From: Planctomycetota bacterium
Lineage (GTDB): Bacteria; Planctomycetota; UBA1135; UBA2386
Length of the DNA: 64,000 bases
Assembly (NCBI GenBank): GCA_025459175.1
Contig: JALORC010000001.1
Span: 1-64,000 of the forward strand
Reading direction: 5' to 3'
In this document: piece after piece, positions 35,857 to 44,495 of the stretch
Layout of the letters: every line of letters begins with the position of its first letter
Numbering within the stretch: position 1 is the stretch's first letter
Notes under the pieces: generated by a model
Database searches by the model: none
Told to the model about the DNA's origin: nothing
The model's input: the letters and a program-made list of their open reading frames with translations, nothing else
Translations under genes and position numbers: made by a program

Positions 35857-37716
35857 TCAGCGCACGCGCAGACCCGGCGGCATCAGCGCGTAGATCTTCG
35901 TGCTGCCGTCGCTGCCGAGCGCGTCGCGCAGGATGCCGACCACCTCGGCGAAACGACCGCACTGGCCGAGCACGGCGCGCAGCGCCGCCGCATCGACCCC
36001 GGCCGCGACCTGGGCCTCGAACATCGAGCTGAACAGCGTGTCGGCGAAGTTCTTCGGCTCCGGCACGTGCATGACCTCGACGTCGTCGCCGACCGCCGCC
36101 TTCTGCTTGACCATCGCCACGGCGTCGTCGACGCCGCCGATCGCGTCGACCAGGCCGTTGCCGACCGCCTGCTGGCCCGACCAGACGCGGCCGCCGGCGA
36201 TCGCGTCGATCTCGCCCGGGGTCTTCTTGCGCGACGCGGCCACGTTGGCGAGGAAGCGCGTGTAGATGTCGTCGACGAAGCCCTGCATGCGGGCCCGCGC
36301 CGCCTCACTCCACGGCCGATCGGTGGCGTCCATCAGCGGGCCGTCGTCGAGCCGCACGATCTCGGTGTGCACACCCAGCCGCCGCATCAGCGCGCCGGGC
36401 TGGAAGCGCATGCCGAACACACCGATCGAGCCGGTGATGGTGCCGACCTCGGCCAGGATCGGCTGACCGATCGTGGTGATCCAGTAGCCGCCCGACGCGG
36501 CGAGATCGCCCATCGAGAACACGACCGGCTTCTTCGCGGCGAGGCGCTCGAGCGCCTGGCGGATCGCCTCGCTCGCGGTCGCCGAGCCACCCGGCGAGTT
36601 GATGCGCACGACGACGCCCTTCACCAGTTCGTTGGCGGCGAGCTCGTCGAGCTTTTTCACCGCGGGGCCGCTGACCATGCTGCCCGGCGCCGCCTTGTCA
36701 CCGTCGACGATCTGGCCCGACAGGTGCATGACGACGATCTGCGGGTCCTCGATCTCCTCTTCCTTCTTCTGCCGGAACATGCTGCTGAGCATGGTCATGA
36801 AATCGCGGCTCTGCGCCTTCTTCTTCGGCGCCGCGTCGGTGAGTTCGAACTTGTCGTCACCGCGCACGATCGCCATCGCCCGCTCCGGCCCGCTCCACGG
36901 CACCAGCTTGTCGACCAGGCCCTTCTCCTTCGCCTGCGCGGCGGTGAACAGGCGCTCGGCCTGCAGCGCGCGCACGACCTCCGGGGCCAGCTTGCGGCCG
37001 GCGGCGATGCAGCGCACGGCATCGTCGTTCATCGACTGCAGCATCGCCTCGTAGTGGTGCCGCAGGTGGTCCGACATGGTCGGCAGCATGTAGGGCTCGA
37101 CCGCGCCCTTGAACGCACCGACGCGGGTCACCTCGACCTGGATGCCGAGCAGATCGAGCGCGTCCTTCAGATGCATCACCGACATCGCCGGCGAACGCAG
37201 ATCGAGCGACCCCATGTCGGCCATCACGATCTGGTCGCACTGCGCCGCCAGCTGGAACAGGCCGGGGCCGACGTTCTCGACGTAGCACCAGACCTTCTTG
37301 CCGGCCTTGCGCACGCGGCCGAGCGCGCGTTCGAGCTCGCGCAGCTGCGGCATGTTGAAAGCCGGGTTGCCGGTCAGGTCGAGCAGCACGTCGGTCTCCG
37401 GCAGCTTGGCCAGTCCGTCGACCGCGGCGAGGAACGGGAAGAACGGCTTCGGTTGGGCCCCGCCGCCGCCGAGCAGCAGGCTGGTCGGGTCGAAGCCCAT
37501 CTCGGCGAGGTCCGCGTAGGCGCCGCTCGGGCGCAGGAACGGCAGCTTCGGCTTGTCGGTCGCGGTCTCGGTGTCCGGCTTGTCCTCGGCCTCCGTCTTC
37601 GCTTCGGTCGCCGGCGGCGGCGTCGGCGTGGTCGGTGCCTGGGCCCGCAGTGCGGGCAGGTTCAGCAGGCAGGTCAGGGTCAGGAAGGGGAGCGTGGTCG
37701 AGTACGGCAGTCGCAT
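35857..37716 (-). CDS. sppA: Signal peptide peptidase SppA, 67K (double-domain) type
   Basis: A 619-aa exported protein. ATG 37716 starts a signal peptide (MRLPYSTTLPFLTLTCLL) followed by a Pro/Thr/Glu-rich linker. Two Clp/crotonase-like domains follow: the first carries the presumed catalytic Lys in VGAFKGAVEPYM, the second the nucleophile Ser in DLAASGGYW, with TITGSIGVFG after it. This is the Lys/Ser dyad split across domains in E. coli-type SppA. It degrades cleaved signal peptides in the membrane. It is divergent from tRNA-Arg. Confidence 0.9.
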   Translation of the reverse strand: MRLPYSTTLPFLTLTCLLNLPALRAQAPTTPTPPPATEAKTEAEDKPDTETATDKPKLPFLRPSGAYADLAEMGFDPTSLLLGGGGAQPKPFFPFLAAVDGLAKLPETDVLLDLTGNPAFNMPQLRELERALGRVRKAGKKVWCYVENVGPGLFQLAAQCDQIVMADMGSLDLRSPAMSVMHLKDALDLLGIQVEVTRVGAFKGAVEPYMLPTMSDHLRHHYEAMLQSMNDDAVRCIAAGRKLAPEVVRALQAERLFTAAQAKEKGLVDKLVPWSGPERAMAIVRGDDKFELTDAAPKKKAQSRDFMTMLSSMFRQKKEEEIEDPQIVVMHLSGQIVDGDKAAPGSMVSGPAVKKLDELAANELVKGVVVRINSPGGSATASEAIRQALERLAAKKPVVFSMGDLAASGGYWITTIGQPILAEVGTITGSIGVFGMRFQPGALMRRLGVHTEIVRLDDGPLMDATDRPWSEAARARMQGFVDDIYTRFLANVAASRKKTPGEIDAIAGGRVWSGQQAVGNGLVDAIGGVDDAVAMVKQKAAVGDDVEVMHVPEPKNFADTLFSSMFEAQVAAGVDAAALRAVLGQCGRFAEVVGILRDALGSDGSTKIYALMPPGLRVR

Positions 37717-37872
37717 GGGATCCGGAACGTAACAGTTCGTGGAATGCGGTGGGTGGCGGGGAAGGCGCCACCGTGGCCGGTGGGCCGGCGGTCCTGTCGC
37801 GCGGGCGGCGATCGCTGCTCGTGGCCCCGTTCGCTTGTCCGCTCGGCATCGGTCGCTAGAGTCGGCACGCAG

Positions 37873-37949
37873 GCGCCCGTAGCTCAGTTGGATAGAGCAC
37901 CGCTTTCCTAAAGCGGGGGTCGCAGGTTCAACTCCTGCCGGGCGTACCA
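37873..37949 (+). tRNA. tRNA-Arg (anticodon CCT)
   Basis: A 77-base cloverleaf with CCA encoded. The acceptor stem GCGCCCG pairs with CGGGCGT (one G-T pair). The anticodon stem CCGCT/AGCGG encloses loop TTCCTAA, with anticodon CCT at 37907-37909. D-arm (GTAGCTCAG...) and T-arm (GCAGGTTCAACTCCTGC) are intact. It reads AGG codons, which are rare in this GC-rich genome. Confidence 0.96.
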
Positions 37950-37959
37950 TCCGCCAGGC

Positions 37960-39063
37960 TCACGCCCGCACGTGCAGATCGTCGGCGCCGAACGTCAACC
38001 CGAGCGGCTCGATGACGACCTGCTTCGGCCCCGCCTCGACCTTGCCCGCCACCAGCGCCGGCACCCCCGCCGCTGCCGCGATCGCGACCGTGCGCGCCGC
38101 GTCCCCAGCCGCCACGAACAGCGCGAAGCCAGCCCCCATGTTCAGGTTGCCATACGCCTCACGATCGTCGCTGCCGGTCTCCCGCTGCAGGAACCGCAGC
38201 ACCTCGGGCACCTCGGGCAGGCGATCGAAGCGATACGTCAACACCGCCGGGTGCCGCATCACCTTGCGCCAGCCGTGGCCGGTGATGTTGGCGCAGTAGT
38301 GCGGCACGATGCCCGCCGCCGCCAGCGCTTCGGTGACCGGCGCATACAGCACGGTCGGCGCCAGCAGCGCCTCGCCGAACATCGCCTCGCTCGGCAAACG
38401 CGTCGCATAACCCTGCGGCAGGCGCTCGGCGAGCTTGCGCGCCAACGAGACGCCGTTCGCGTGGATGCCCGAGGACTGCAGGATCACGATCGCGTCGCCG
38501 GGCGCGAGCCGTTCGCCGAGCGTGAGCCGCGACTTCGGCCGCACCAGCCCGACACACGACGCCGCCAGATCGATACGCCCGTCGGCGACCACTCCGGCCA
38601 GCGCGGGCGTCTCGCCGCCGCCCCACGACACGCCGCACGCATCGCAGGCCGCGCGCCAGCCATCGACCAGGTCCTTCGCCCGCTGCGCATCGCGGAACCA
38701 GTCGCTGCCGCCCGCCGCCCAGTAGGCGTGCACGCTGACCGGCGTTGCACCCACCGTGATCAGATCGTTGACTGCCATCGCCAGCGTGTCCTGGGCGATG
38801 CGGTCGTAGTAGGTCTTGCCGGTGACGAGCCGCATCGCGTCGGCGACCAGCGCCTTGGTGCCGAGACACTCGGTGATCGACGCCAAGTAGAACGCGCCGC
38901 AGTCGACGACGTAGGCCGACTCACCGCGCGACGCCGCGACCTCGGTGAGCCCGTGCCGCTGCAGGTTGCCCGCGGTCGCCGCCGCGGCCTGCTGGGCCAG
39001 GATCTTCAGCGGGTCGATCTTGCTGTAGTCGACGCCGGCCTGCGTGTAGTCGATCTTCGACAT
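37960..39063 (-). CDS. purM: Phosphoribosylformylglycinamidine cyclo-ligase (AIR synthase)
   Basis: A 367-aa protein. YTQAGVDYSKID starts it as in the family, followed by QDTLAMAVNDLITVGATPV, WGGGETPAL, SSGIHANGVSLAR and ANITGHGWRKVMR. It closes the imidazole ring in purine synthesis using ATP. ATG 39063 is chosen. It is convergent with tRNA-Arg and has no purine genes beside it. Length is slightly above the E. coli enzyme (345 aa). Confidence 0.93.
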   Translation of the reverse strand: MSKIDYTQAGVDYSKIDPLKILAQQAAAATAGNLQRHGLTEVAASRGESAYVVDCGAFYLASITECLGTKALVADAMRLVTGKTYYDRIAQDTLAMAVNDLITVGATPVSVHAYWAAGGSDWFRDAQRAKDLVDGWRAACDACGVSWGGGETPALAGVVADGRIDLAASCVGLVRPKSRLTLGERLAPGDAIVILQSSGIHANGVSLARKLAERLPQGYATRLPSEAMFGEALLAPTVLYAPVTEALAAAGIVPHYCANITGHGWRKVMRHPAVLTYRFDRLPEVPEVLRFLQRETGSDDREAYGNLNMGAGFALFVAAGDAARTVAIAAAAGVPALVAGKVEAGPKQVVIEPLGLTFGADDLHVRA

Positions 39064-39209
39064 GGCGACAGGATGAACGCCCACGCGCCGGAATGCGAGT
39101 TCGGCGTCGAGGCGTTCGACTTGGTCGGTTCGGATGGCCTTGGGGGTTGATCTCCCCTGCGCAGTGCATCGGGGTGCGGCAGGCCCTCGCCGCCTCGGCG
39201 ACGCTCTGG

Positions 39210-39929
39210 TCAGGCTGGGTGCTCCGCCACCGACAGCAGCCCATGGCGACGCCAACCCACCGTCAGCAGCCACGTATGCGCAACGGTGACCGGGCGAACC
39301 ACGGCTTCCAGTCCGCGCACCACGATGGTCTCGCGAAATCCATCGAACCACGGTGCCGAGGTGTAGGTATCGATCGCCTGCGGCACCGCCACCATGCGGC
39401 CCTCGGCGGCATGGTGGCGCGCATTGCCCAGCACGTAGCGGAGAGCGTTCCGCACCTCGCGCGGCGAACGCAGGATGTGGTCGTGGTAGCGATCGGCGAA
39501 CACCCGCCCGCGCCGTTGCCAAAGCCGGTTGAGGGTGCGCGCGATGCGGATCAACAGGCCCTGCACGCCGCGCGACAGTGTCGTGCGGCCGCCTGCCTCG
39601 ACGACGAAGTGCAGGTGGTCGTTGAGCACCGCGTAGTGGATAAGCCGGAAGCCGTTGCGGTCGCAGCCGGCGGCGAAAGTCGTGCGCAGCGCGGCATACG
39701 CATCGCGGCGGCGCAACGGCGGCAGGTGCTCGCGGAGCTTCACCGTCACGTGGACGGGAAAGCGGGCGGCGAGTGCCTTGCGGGTCTCGTGCGAGACTCC
39801 GGCCCGATCGCCGTTCGGCTTGCGGCCGGCACCGGCACGGCGGCCGCCGTGGGACGCGCGGAACGGCAGCAGCTGGGCGCGTGGCGCCTCGATCTTCTTG
39901 CTGCCGCGAGTTCTCGCCGAGATCGCCAT
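39210..39929 (-). CDS. REP-associated (IS200-like, Y1) transposase
   Basis: A 239-aa protein with an Arg/Lys-rich N-terminus (GGRRAGAGRKPNGDRAG), HUH motif HLH in VLNDHLHFVVEA, and a Tyr-containing helix near ADRYHDHILRSP, as in single-copy TnpA-REP transposases. It nicks and joins single-stranded DNA at palindromic repeats. All presumed catalytic residues are present. No flanking inverted repeats or REP palindromes were recognised nearby, so it may be domesticated or act on repeats elsewhere. An AT-rich stretch just upstream (39930-39960) may hold its promoter. Confidence 0.82.
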   Translation of the reverse strand: MAISARTRGSKKIEAPRAQLLPFRASHGGRRAGAGRKPNGDRAGVSHETRKALAARFPVHVTVKLREHLPPLRRRDAYAALRTTFAAGCDRNGFRLIHYAVLNDHLHFVVEAGGRTTLSRGVQGLLIRIARTLNRLWQRRGRVFADRYHDHILRSPREVRNALRYVLGNARHHAAEGRMVAVPQAIDTYTSAPWFDGFRETIVVRGLEAVVRPVTVAHTWLLTVGWRRHGLLSVAEHPA

Positions 39930-40237
39930 GTTGATTCAGCATGTATATTCTGCCGAGGCGTTGGGCGCAAGCGGCTGGACGTGATCCTGGTTCGGTTCCG
40001 CGGGCATCCGAAGGTTGCCTGACCTGGTTGCGGCAGGCCCGCCGGTCGAAGTCCATGGTCAGGAGCGCGGCGGCCGCCAGGGACACCCGCCCGTCGAGCG
40101 CCATGCGACCAGGTCCCTCCCCGACGCCCGCCGACACGCCTGACTCGCCCGGTGCGACCGCCCCGGGTTCGCCGGGCTCGTACACGGCCTGGAGCCACCG
40201 ACCACTCCGAGTTACCCTCGCGGCCGGTGGCAGCACC
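39930..40237. other. Gap between transposase and methyltransferase
   Basis: About 300 bases. The first 30 are AT-rich for this genome and, read on the minus strand, contain TATACAT as a possible -10 for the transposase. The rest is high-GC and stays open in the methyltransferase frame without recognisable protein features. No repeats were seen. Confidence 0.45.
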
Positions 40238-41344
40238 TTGATCAAGTACATCGGCAGCAAGCGTCTGCTCGTGCCGCGCATCCTGCAGATCGTGCGCGCG
40301 ATCCCTTCGGTGCACACCGTCGTCGACCTGTTCGCCGGCACTTCGCGGGTCGGCCACGCCCTGAAGGGTGCCGGCTACCGGGTGCTGGCCAACGACCACA
40401 ACGCCTACGCCGAGACGTTGGCGCGCTGCTACGTGCAGGCCGATGCCGAGGACGTGCTGCCGGCGGCGCAGGCGCTGCTGCCCGAGCTGGCGGCGCTGCC
40501 CGGCGAGCCGGGCCACTTCACCGCGACCTGGTGCGAACGGTCGCGCTTCCTGCACCCGAAGAACGGCGCTCGCATCGAGGCGATCCGCAACTCGATCGCC
40601 GCGCGCGGGCTGCCGATCGAGCTGGAGGCGGTGCTGCTGACCGCACTGCTCGAGGCCGCCGACCGCGTCGACTCGACCACCGGCGTGCAGATGGCCTACC
40701 TCAAGCAATGGGCGCCGCGCTCGCTCGAGGAACTCGAACTGCGCCTGCCGAACGTGATGCCGCAGGCCGAGCACGGCAAGGGCGAGGCGCACCGGCTCGA
40801 CGCCCTCGAGGCCGCGCGCACGCTGCACGGCGACGTGCTCTACCTCGACCCGCCATACAACCAGCACAACTACCTCGGCAACTACCACGTCTGGGAATCG
40901 CTGGTGCGCTGGGACCGGCCGGACGTCTACGGCATCGCCTGCAAGCGCGTCGACTGCCAGCAACGCCGCAGCCCGTTCAACAGCAAGCGCCGCATCGCCG
41001 CGTCCCTGCAGGCGGTGCTGCAGGCGACCACCGCCGAGCATGTGCTGGTGTCGTTCAACAACGAGGGCTACGTCGACAAGCTCACCATGCTGACGATGCT
41101 GGGCGCGCTCTGGGGCGGCAGCGCCCACGTCTACACGATCCCGAGCCGCTATCGCCGCTACGTCGGTGCCCGCATCGGCATCTACAATCACAAGGGCGAG
41201 AAGGTCGGCAAGGTCTCGCACCTGCAGAACGTCGAGTACTTGTTCGTCGCCAGTCGGCGCGACCTGTCGCGCGAACTGGCGCCATTGCTCGATCGCCGGC
41301 GCCGGTCGAAGCTCGATCGCGCCGCCGCGGCCGCTGCCGAGTGA
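40238..41344 (+). CDS. Solitary D12-class adenine-specific DNA methyltransferase
   Basis: A 368-aa protein starting at TTG 40238 with GGTGG eight bases upstream; the first residues (IKYIGSKRLL) match the D12 class start. Motif I is DLFAGTSRVG and the catalytic motif is DPPYN, so it should methylate the N6 of adenine using SAM. No restriction endonuclease or specificity gene is adjacent. The upstream frame is open to 39941, so a longer start is possible. It may regulate gene expression or be a remnant of a defence system; the neighbouring transposase suggests a mobile history. Confidence 0.85.
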   Translation: MIKYIGSKRLLVPRILQIVRAIPSVHTVVDLFAGTSRVGHALKGAGYRVLANDHNAYAETLARCYVQADAEDVLPAAQALLPELAALPGEPGHFTATWCERSRFLHPKNGARIEAIRNSIAARGLPIELEAVLLTALLEAADRVDSTTGVQMAYLKQWAPRSLEELELRLPNVMPQAEHGKGEAHRLDALEAARTLHGDVLYLDPPYNQHNYLGNYHVWESLVRWDRPDVYGIACKRVDCQQRRSPFNSKRRIAASLQAVLQATTAEHVLVSFNNEGYVDKLTMLTMLGALWGGSAHVYTIPSRYRRYVGARIGIYNHKGEKVGKVSHLQNVEYLFVASRRDLSRELAPLLDRRRRSKLDRAAAAAAE

Positions 41345-41362
41345 CGCCGCCGTTCGGCGCGG

Positions 41363-44300
41363 TCAGAACTGCACCGTGACCGTCTCGTTGGCGACCACCT
41401 CGACGGTGCGCGTGCGCGTGGCCTCGTCGGCCTCGCCGTCGGCACCGCCGCCCGAGATCGTCCGGTAGCTGACCTTCCACCGGCCCGGCTTCAGGCCGTC
41501 GAACGTGCCCTTGCCCTTCGGCAGCATCTTGTTCACGGAGGTCGCGCCAGCGTGCCCGTCGCCACCGTCGAAGTCCGCGCTCACCATCACGAACATCTCC
41601 TCGGTCGGCACGACCACCTTGATCTTGCCGGCGCGGCCGAGCTGCAGCACGACGCTCGGCGCCGTGCCGTCGGCAGCCACGCGCGCCGACGCGGTCGCCG
41701 CCGCATACCCCTTGGCGGTCGCCTGCACGGTCAGGTCGCGATCGACCGGCACGCCACGCAGCGTGAAGGCCCCACCTTCGTCGGTCTTGACCGAACTGCC
41801 GCCACCGCCGAAGCCTGGCATCATGTCCTGCATGATCCCGCCGACGTCGACGGCGCCGGCCCCGCCCTCGCGCAACGTCACCTTGGCATCTACCACCGGC
41901 AGACCGTCCGGGTCGCGCACGAAGCCGCGCAGCTCGGTCGCCGACAGGTCGATGTCGAACGTGTTGTCACCGATCTGCAGCGTCACCGCGATCTCGGTCG
42001 GCAGGGCGCGGGAGCGATGCTTGATGCGCAGGCGGTGCGAACCGGCCGGCAGATCTTCGATCCGATAGCGACCTGCTTCATCACTCTTGCCGCTGCGGCC
42101 GCCGCCGAACATGCCACCGGCCATGTCGCCGGCCATCTCCATCGCCATCGCCTCGGCACCCTGACCGGCACCGTCGACGAAGGTGATCGTCGCCTCCGCC
42201 AGCGGCACGCCGAGTTCGCGCACGATGCCGTGCAACAGCGCGTGCGGCGGCTTCTTCAGCGCCAACTGGGCGACCCCGCCTTCGGTGATCGTCACCGACT
42301 GCCAGGCCCCGCCCTCGCCGTCGCCGCCCCGCCGCCACATACCCATCAGGCCGGCGTCGCGACCGATCCGGAACGCATGCTCGCCTGGTTGCAGCCGCTC
42401 GAGACGCAGCTTGCCCTCGGCATCGGCTTTGTGCTGTTCCTCGGCCCCCAGCGGCGAACGATGCTCGATCACCGCCGCTGACAACACCTGGTCGTCGTGG
42501 GTCACCGCGGTGAGTTCGAGGCGGCCGCCGCGCAGCAGCCGCACCTCGTGTACGGCCGCACCGTCAGCAGCCAGCGCGAACGGCTCGCTGGTGTAGGTGG
42601 CGAACTGCCGACAGTCGACGACGACGCGCACCTGCGGCACCGCGTTCGGATCGAGCCGGTTCAGCACACAGCGCCCGGTGCGATCACTGCGACCACTGCC
42701 GGGCCCGGCGCCAGGCTGCGCCAGGCGCTCGAGCGCGCTGCCGCCGACATCGTCGGCGGCGACCAGGCGCACCGTGGCGCCGGCCACCGGCTCACCGGTG
42801 TCGGCGGCGCGCACCGTCACCTCGATCACCGGCCACGGCTGCAGTCGCACGATGCCGAGCTCGAGCGGGCCCTGCAGCGGCAACAGGATGCCGGCCTGCT
42901 CGTGCCGGGCGTACCCGAGCGCTTCGATCTCGATCGTCAGCGTCTGCTTCGCTTTCGGCCGCAGGTTGGCGATGGTGACCACACCATCGGGATAGTCGCG
43001 CAGCTTGGCCGCGCCCTGCTGCATCGCCATGAAGTCGAAGCCGGTGCCGCGCAGCGAGCCTTGCACCCACAGGCGTTCGATCGGCGCACCGGTCGCGGCG
43101 TCGACGACCCGCAGCGTGACCTGGCGTCCGGGTTCGTAACGCAGTTCGATGCCATGCGCCCCGGCCTCCGCCTCGAGGCGCGCGCTGCAGACCGAGCTGC
43201 CGGCGAGGCCGCGGTCGGGCTGCGTCACGTGCAGACGGAACGTGTCGCGGGCGAGCCCTTGCAGCACGAACTGCCCGTCGCTGGCGACCTCGACCGAACG
43301 ATCGCCGATCGGCATGCCGGCATCCGCCATCGCCTCGGCCATCTCACCACCGAACATGCCCATCATGCCGGTCGGATCGGCGTCGGCGCGTTGCTTGCGC
43401 GCGGCCAGCACCTGCAGACCCGTCATGCCCTCGGGGATGCCGAGCACCCGGCCGCGGATCTCGAAACCGCGCGGCATCTTGATCACCACCGCCTCGAGAT
43501 CGACGCCGACCTCGACCGTGAGGTCGCGCTGCCGCACGCTCGGGTGCAATCGATGGCGGGCGCGCAGCTGCAGCGGCCCGGCCGGCACGTGCAGCAGCTC
43601 GAAGCGACCGTCGGCGCCGGTGATCGCGGTCTCACCCTCGCGCCGTTCCTCGACCTCGGCGGCCGCCGCGATCTCCAGATCGAGCCCGCCGAACGCCATG
43701 TCCTCCATCGCCGGGACCCGCCGCACCCGGACCTCGGCCACCGGTTTGCCCTGGCCGTCCTCGACCCGCCCGCGCACGATCGCGCCGCGCCGCAGCTGCA
43801 GCGTGCCGGCATCGACGTCCTGGTCGACCGGGCGGCTGATGCGGCGATCGAGCAGCTCGTAGCCGGGCGCCAACACCCGCAGCCCGACCCCGCGGGAACT
43901 GCCGCGCGGCTGGATCCGGAAGCTGCCCTCCGCATCGGTGACGACGGCGACCTGCTCCAGCAGCTGCGTGCGCGCGAGCTCCAGCATCGCGGTCTGGTCG
44001 AAGGCCCCGACTTCCTCGAGGTCGGCCGGATCGAAGCTGTCGAGCGAGAAGTCGCCCTCCGCGTTCGCGAACGCGAGTCCCGGCGCGGCCAGCACGCGGA
44101 TGCCGGCCAACGGCTTGCCGTCGACGCCGACCACACGGCCGTGGATCACCGGCTTGCCGGCGTCGAGGGCTGGGGCCACGGGCACCGCGGTGCGCTCACC
44201 GCTGGCGACCACCGCGGCTCCCGGCTCGCCTGCGCTCGCCTCGAGGGCCGCCGGCAACGGCGCCGACTCCACCGCCGCCGGCGCACTGGATCCGGTCAGC

Positions 44301-44413
44301 GCCGTGGGGGCCGCCGGTGCGACCCCTCCCGAACCCTGCCCGACCAGCCACCAGAACAAGGCGCCGATCGTGAGCAACGAGAGGGCCACTACGGCAACGA
44401 GGTTCTTGTGCAT
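41363..44413 (-). CDS. Membrane-anchored protein of carboxypeptidase-regulatory-like domains
   Basis: A 1016-aa protein. ATG 44413 starts a single membrane helix (LVAVVALSLLTIGALFWWLV), then a Pro/Ala/Ser linker. The remainder is a string of about nine beta-sandwich units of the CarboxypepD_reg type, seen as repeats of VxGxVxDxxGxPxxxAxV (for example GRVVGVDGKPLAGIRV near 135 and GFVRDPDGLPVVDAKVTL near 850). Met/Gly-rich inserts occur (MAMEMAGDMAGGMFGGG). It probably forms a stalk outside the cytoplasm and has no catalytic motif. The ligand is unknown. Confidence 0.75.
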   Translation of the reverse strand: MHKNLVAVVALSLLTIGALFWWLVGQGSGGVAPAAPTALTGSSAPAAVESAPLPAALEASAGEPGAAVVASGERTAVPVAPALDAGKPVIHGRVVGVDGKPLAGIRVLAAPGLAFANAEGDFSLDSFDPADLEEVGAFDQTAMLELARTQLLEQVAVVTDAEGSFRIQPRGSSRGVGLRVLAPGYELLDRRISRPVDQDVDAGTLQLRRGAIVRGRVEDGQGKPVAEVRVRRVPAMEDMAFGGLDLEIAAAAEVEERREGETAITGADGRFELLHVPAGPLQLRARHRLHPSVRQRDLTVEVGVDLEAVVIKMPRGFEIRGRVLGIPEGMTGLQVLAARKQRADADPTGMMGMFGGEMAEAMADAGMPIGDRSVEVASDGQFVLQGLARDTFRLHVTQPDRGLAGSSVCSARLEAEAGAHGIELRYEPGRQVTLRVVDAATGAPIERLWVQGSLRGTGFDFMAMQQGAAKLRDYPDGVVTIANLRPKAKQTLTIEIEALGYARHEQAGILLPLQGPLELGIVRLQPWPVIEVTVRAADTGEPVAGATVRLVAADDVGGSALERLAQPGAGPGSGRSDRTGRCVLNRLDPNAVPQVRVVVDCRQFATYTSEPFALAADGAAVHEVRLLRGGRLELTAVTHDDQVLSAAVIEHRSPLGAEEQHKADAEGKLRLERLQPGEHAFRIGRDAGLMGMWRRGGDGEGGAWQSVTITEGGVAQLALKKPPHALLHGIVRELGVPLAEATITFVDGAGQGAEAMAMEMAGDMAGGMFGGGRSGKSDEAGRYRIEDLPAGSHRLRIKHRSRALPTEIAVTLQIGDNTFDIDLSATELRGFVRDPDGLPVVDAKVTLREGGAGAVDVGGIMQDMMPGFGGGGSSVKTDEGGAFTLRGVPVDRDLTVQATAKGYAAATASARVAADGTAPSVVLQLGRAGKIKVVVPTEEMFVMVSADFDGGDGHAGATSVNKMLPKGKGTFDGLKPGRWKVSYRTISGGGADGEADEATRTRTVEVVANETVTVQF

Positions 44414-44495
44414 GGCAGGTTCCGGCGCTCCGGGCAGCGAGGTGGCGCAGGTCGCCGCTACCGCAGCCACTCCTGTCGCAACTTCCGCCCCGAGT

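Noticed and set aside
38000-40341. A long fused frame extending purM upstream (37960-40341, minus)
   Set aside because: The upstream part is an out-of-frame shadow of the transposase region; PurM family sequence begins exactly at ATG 39063.
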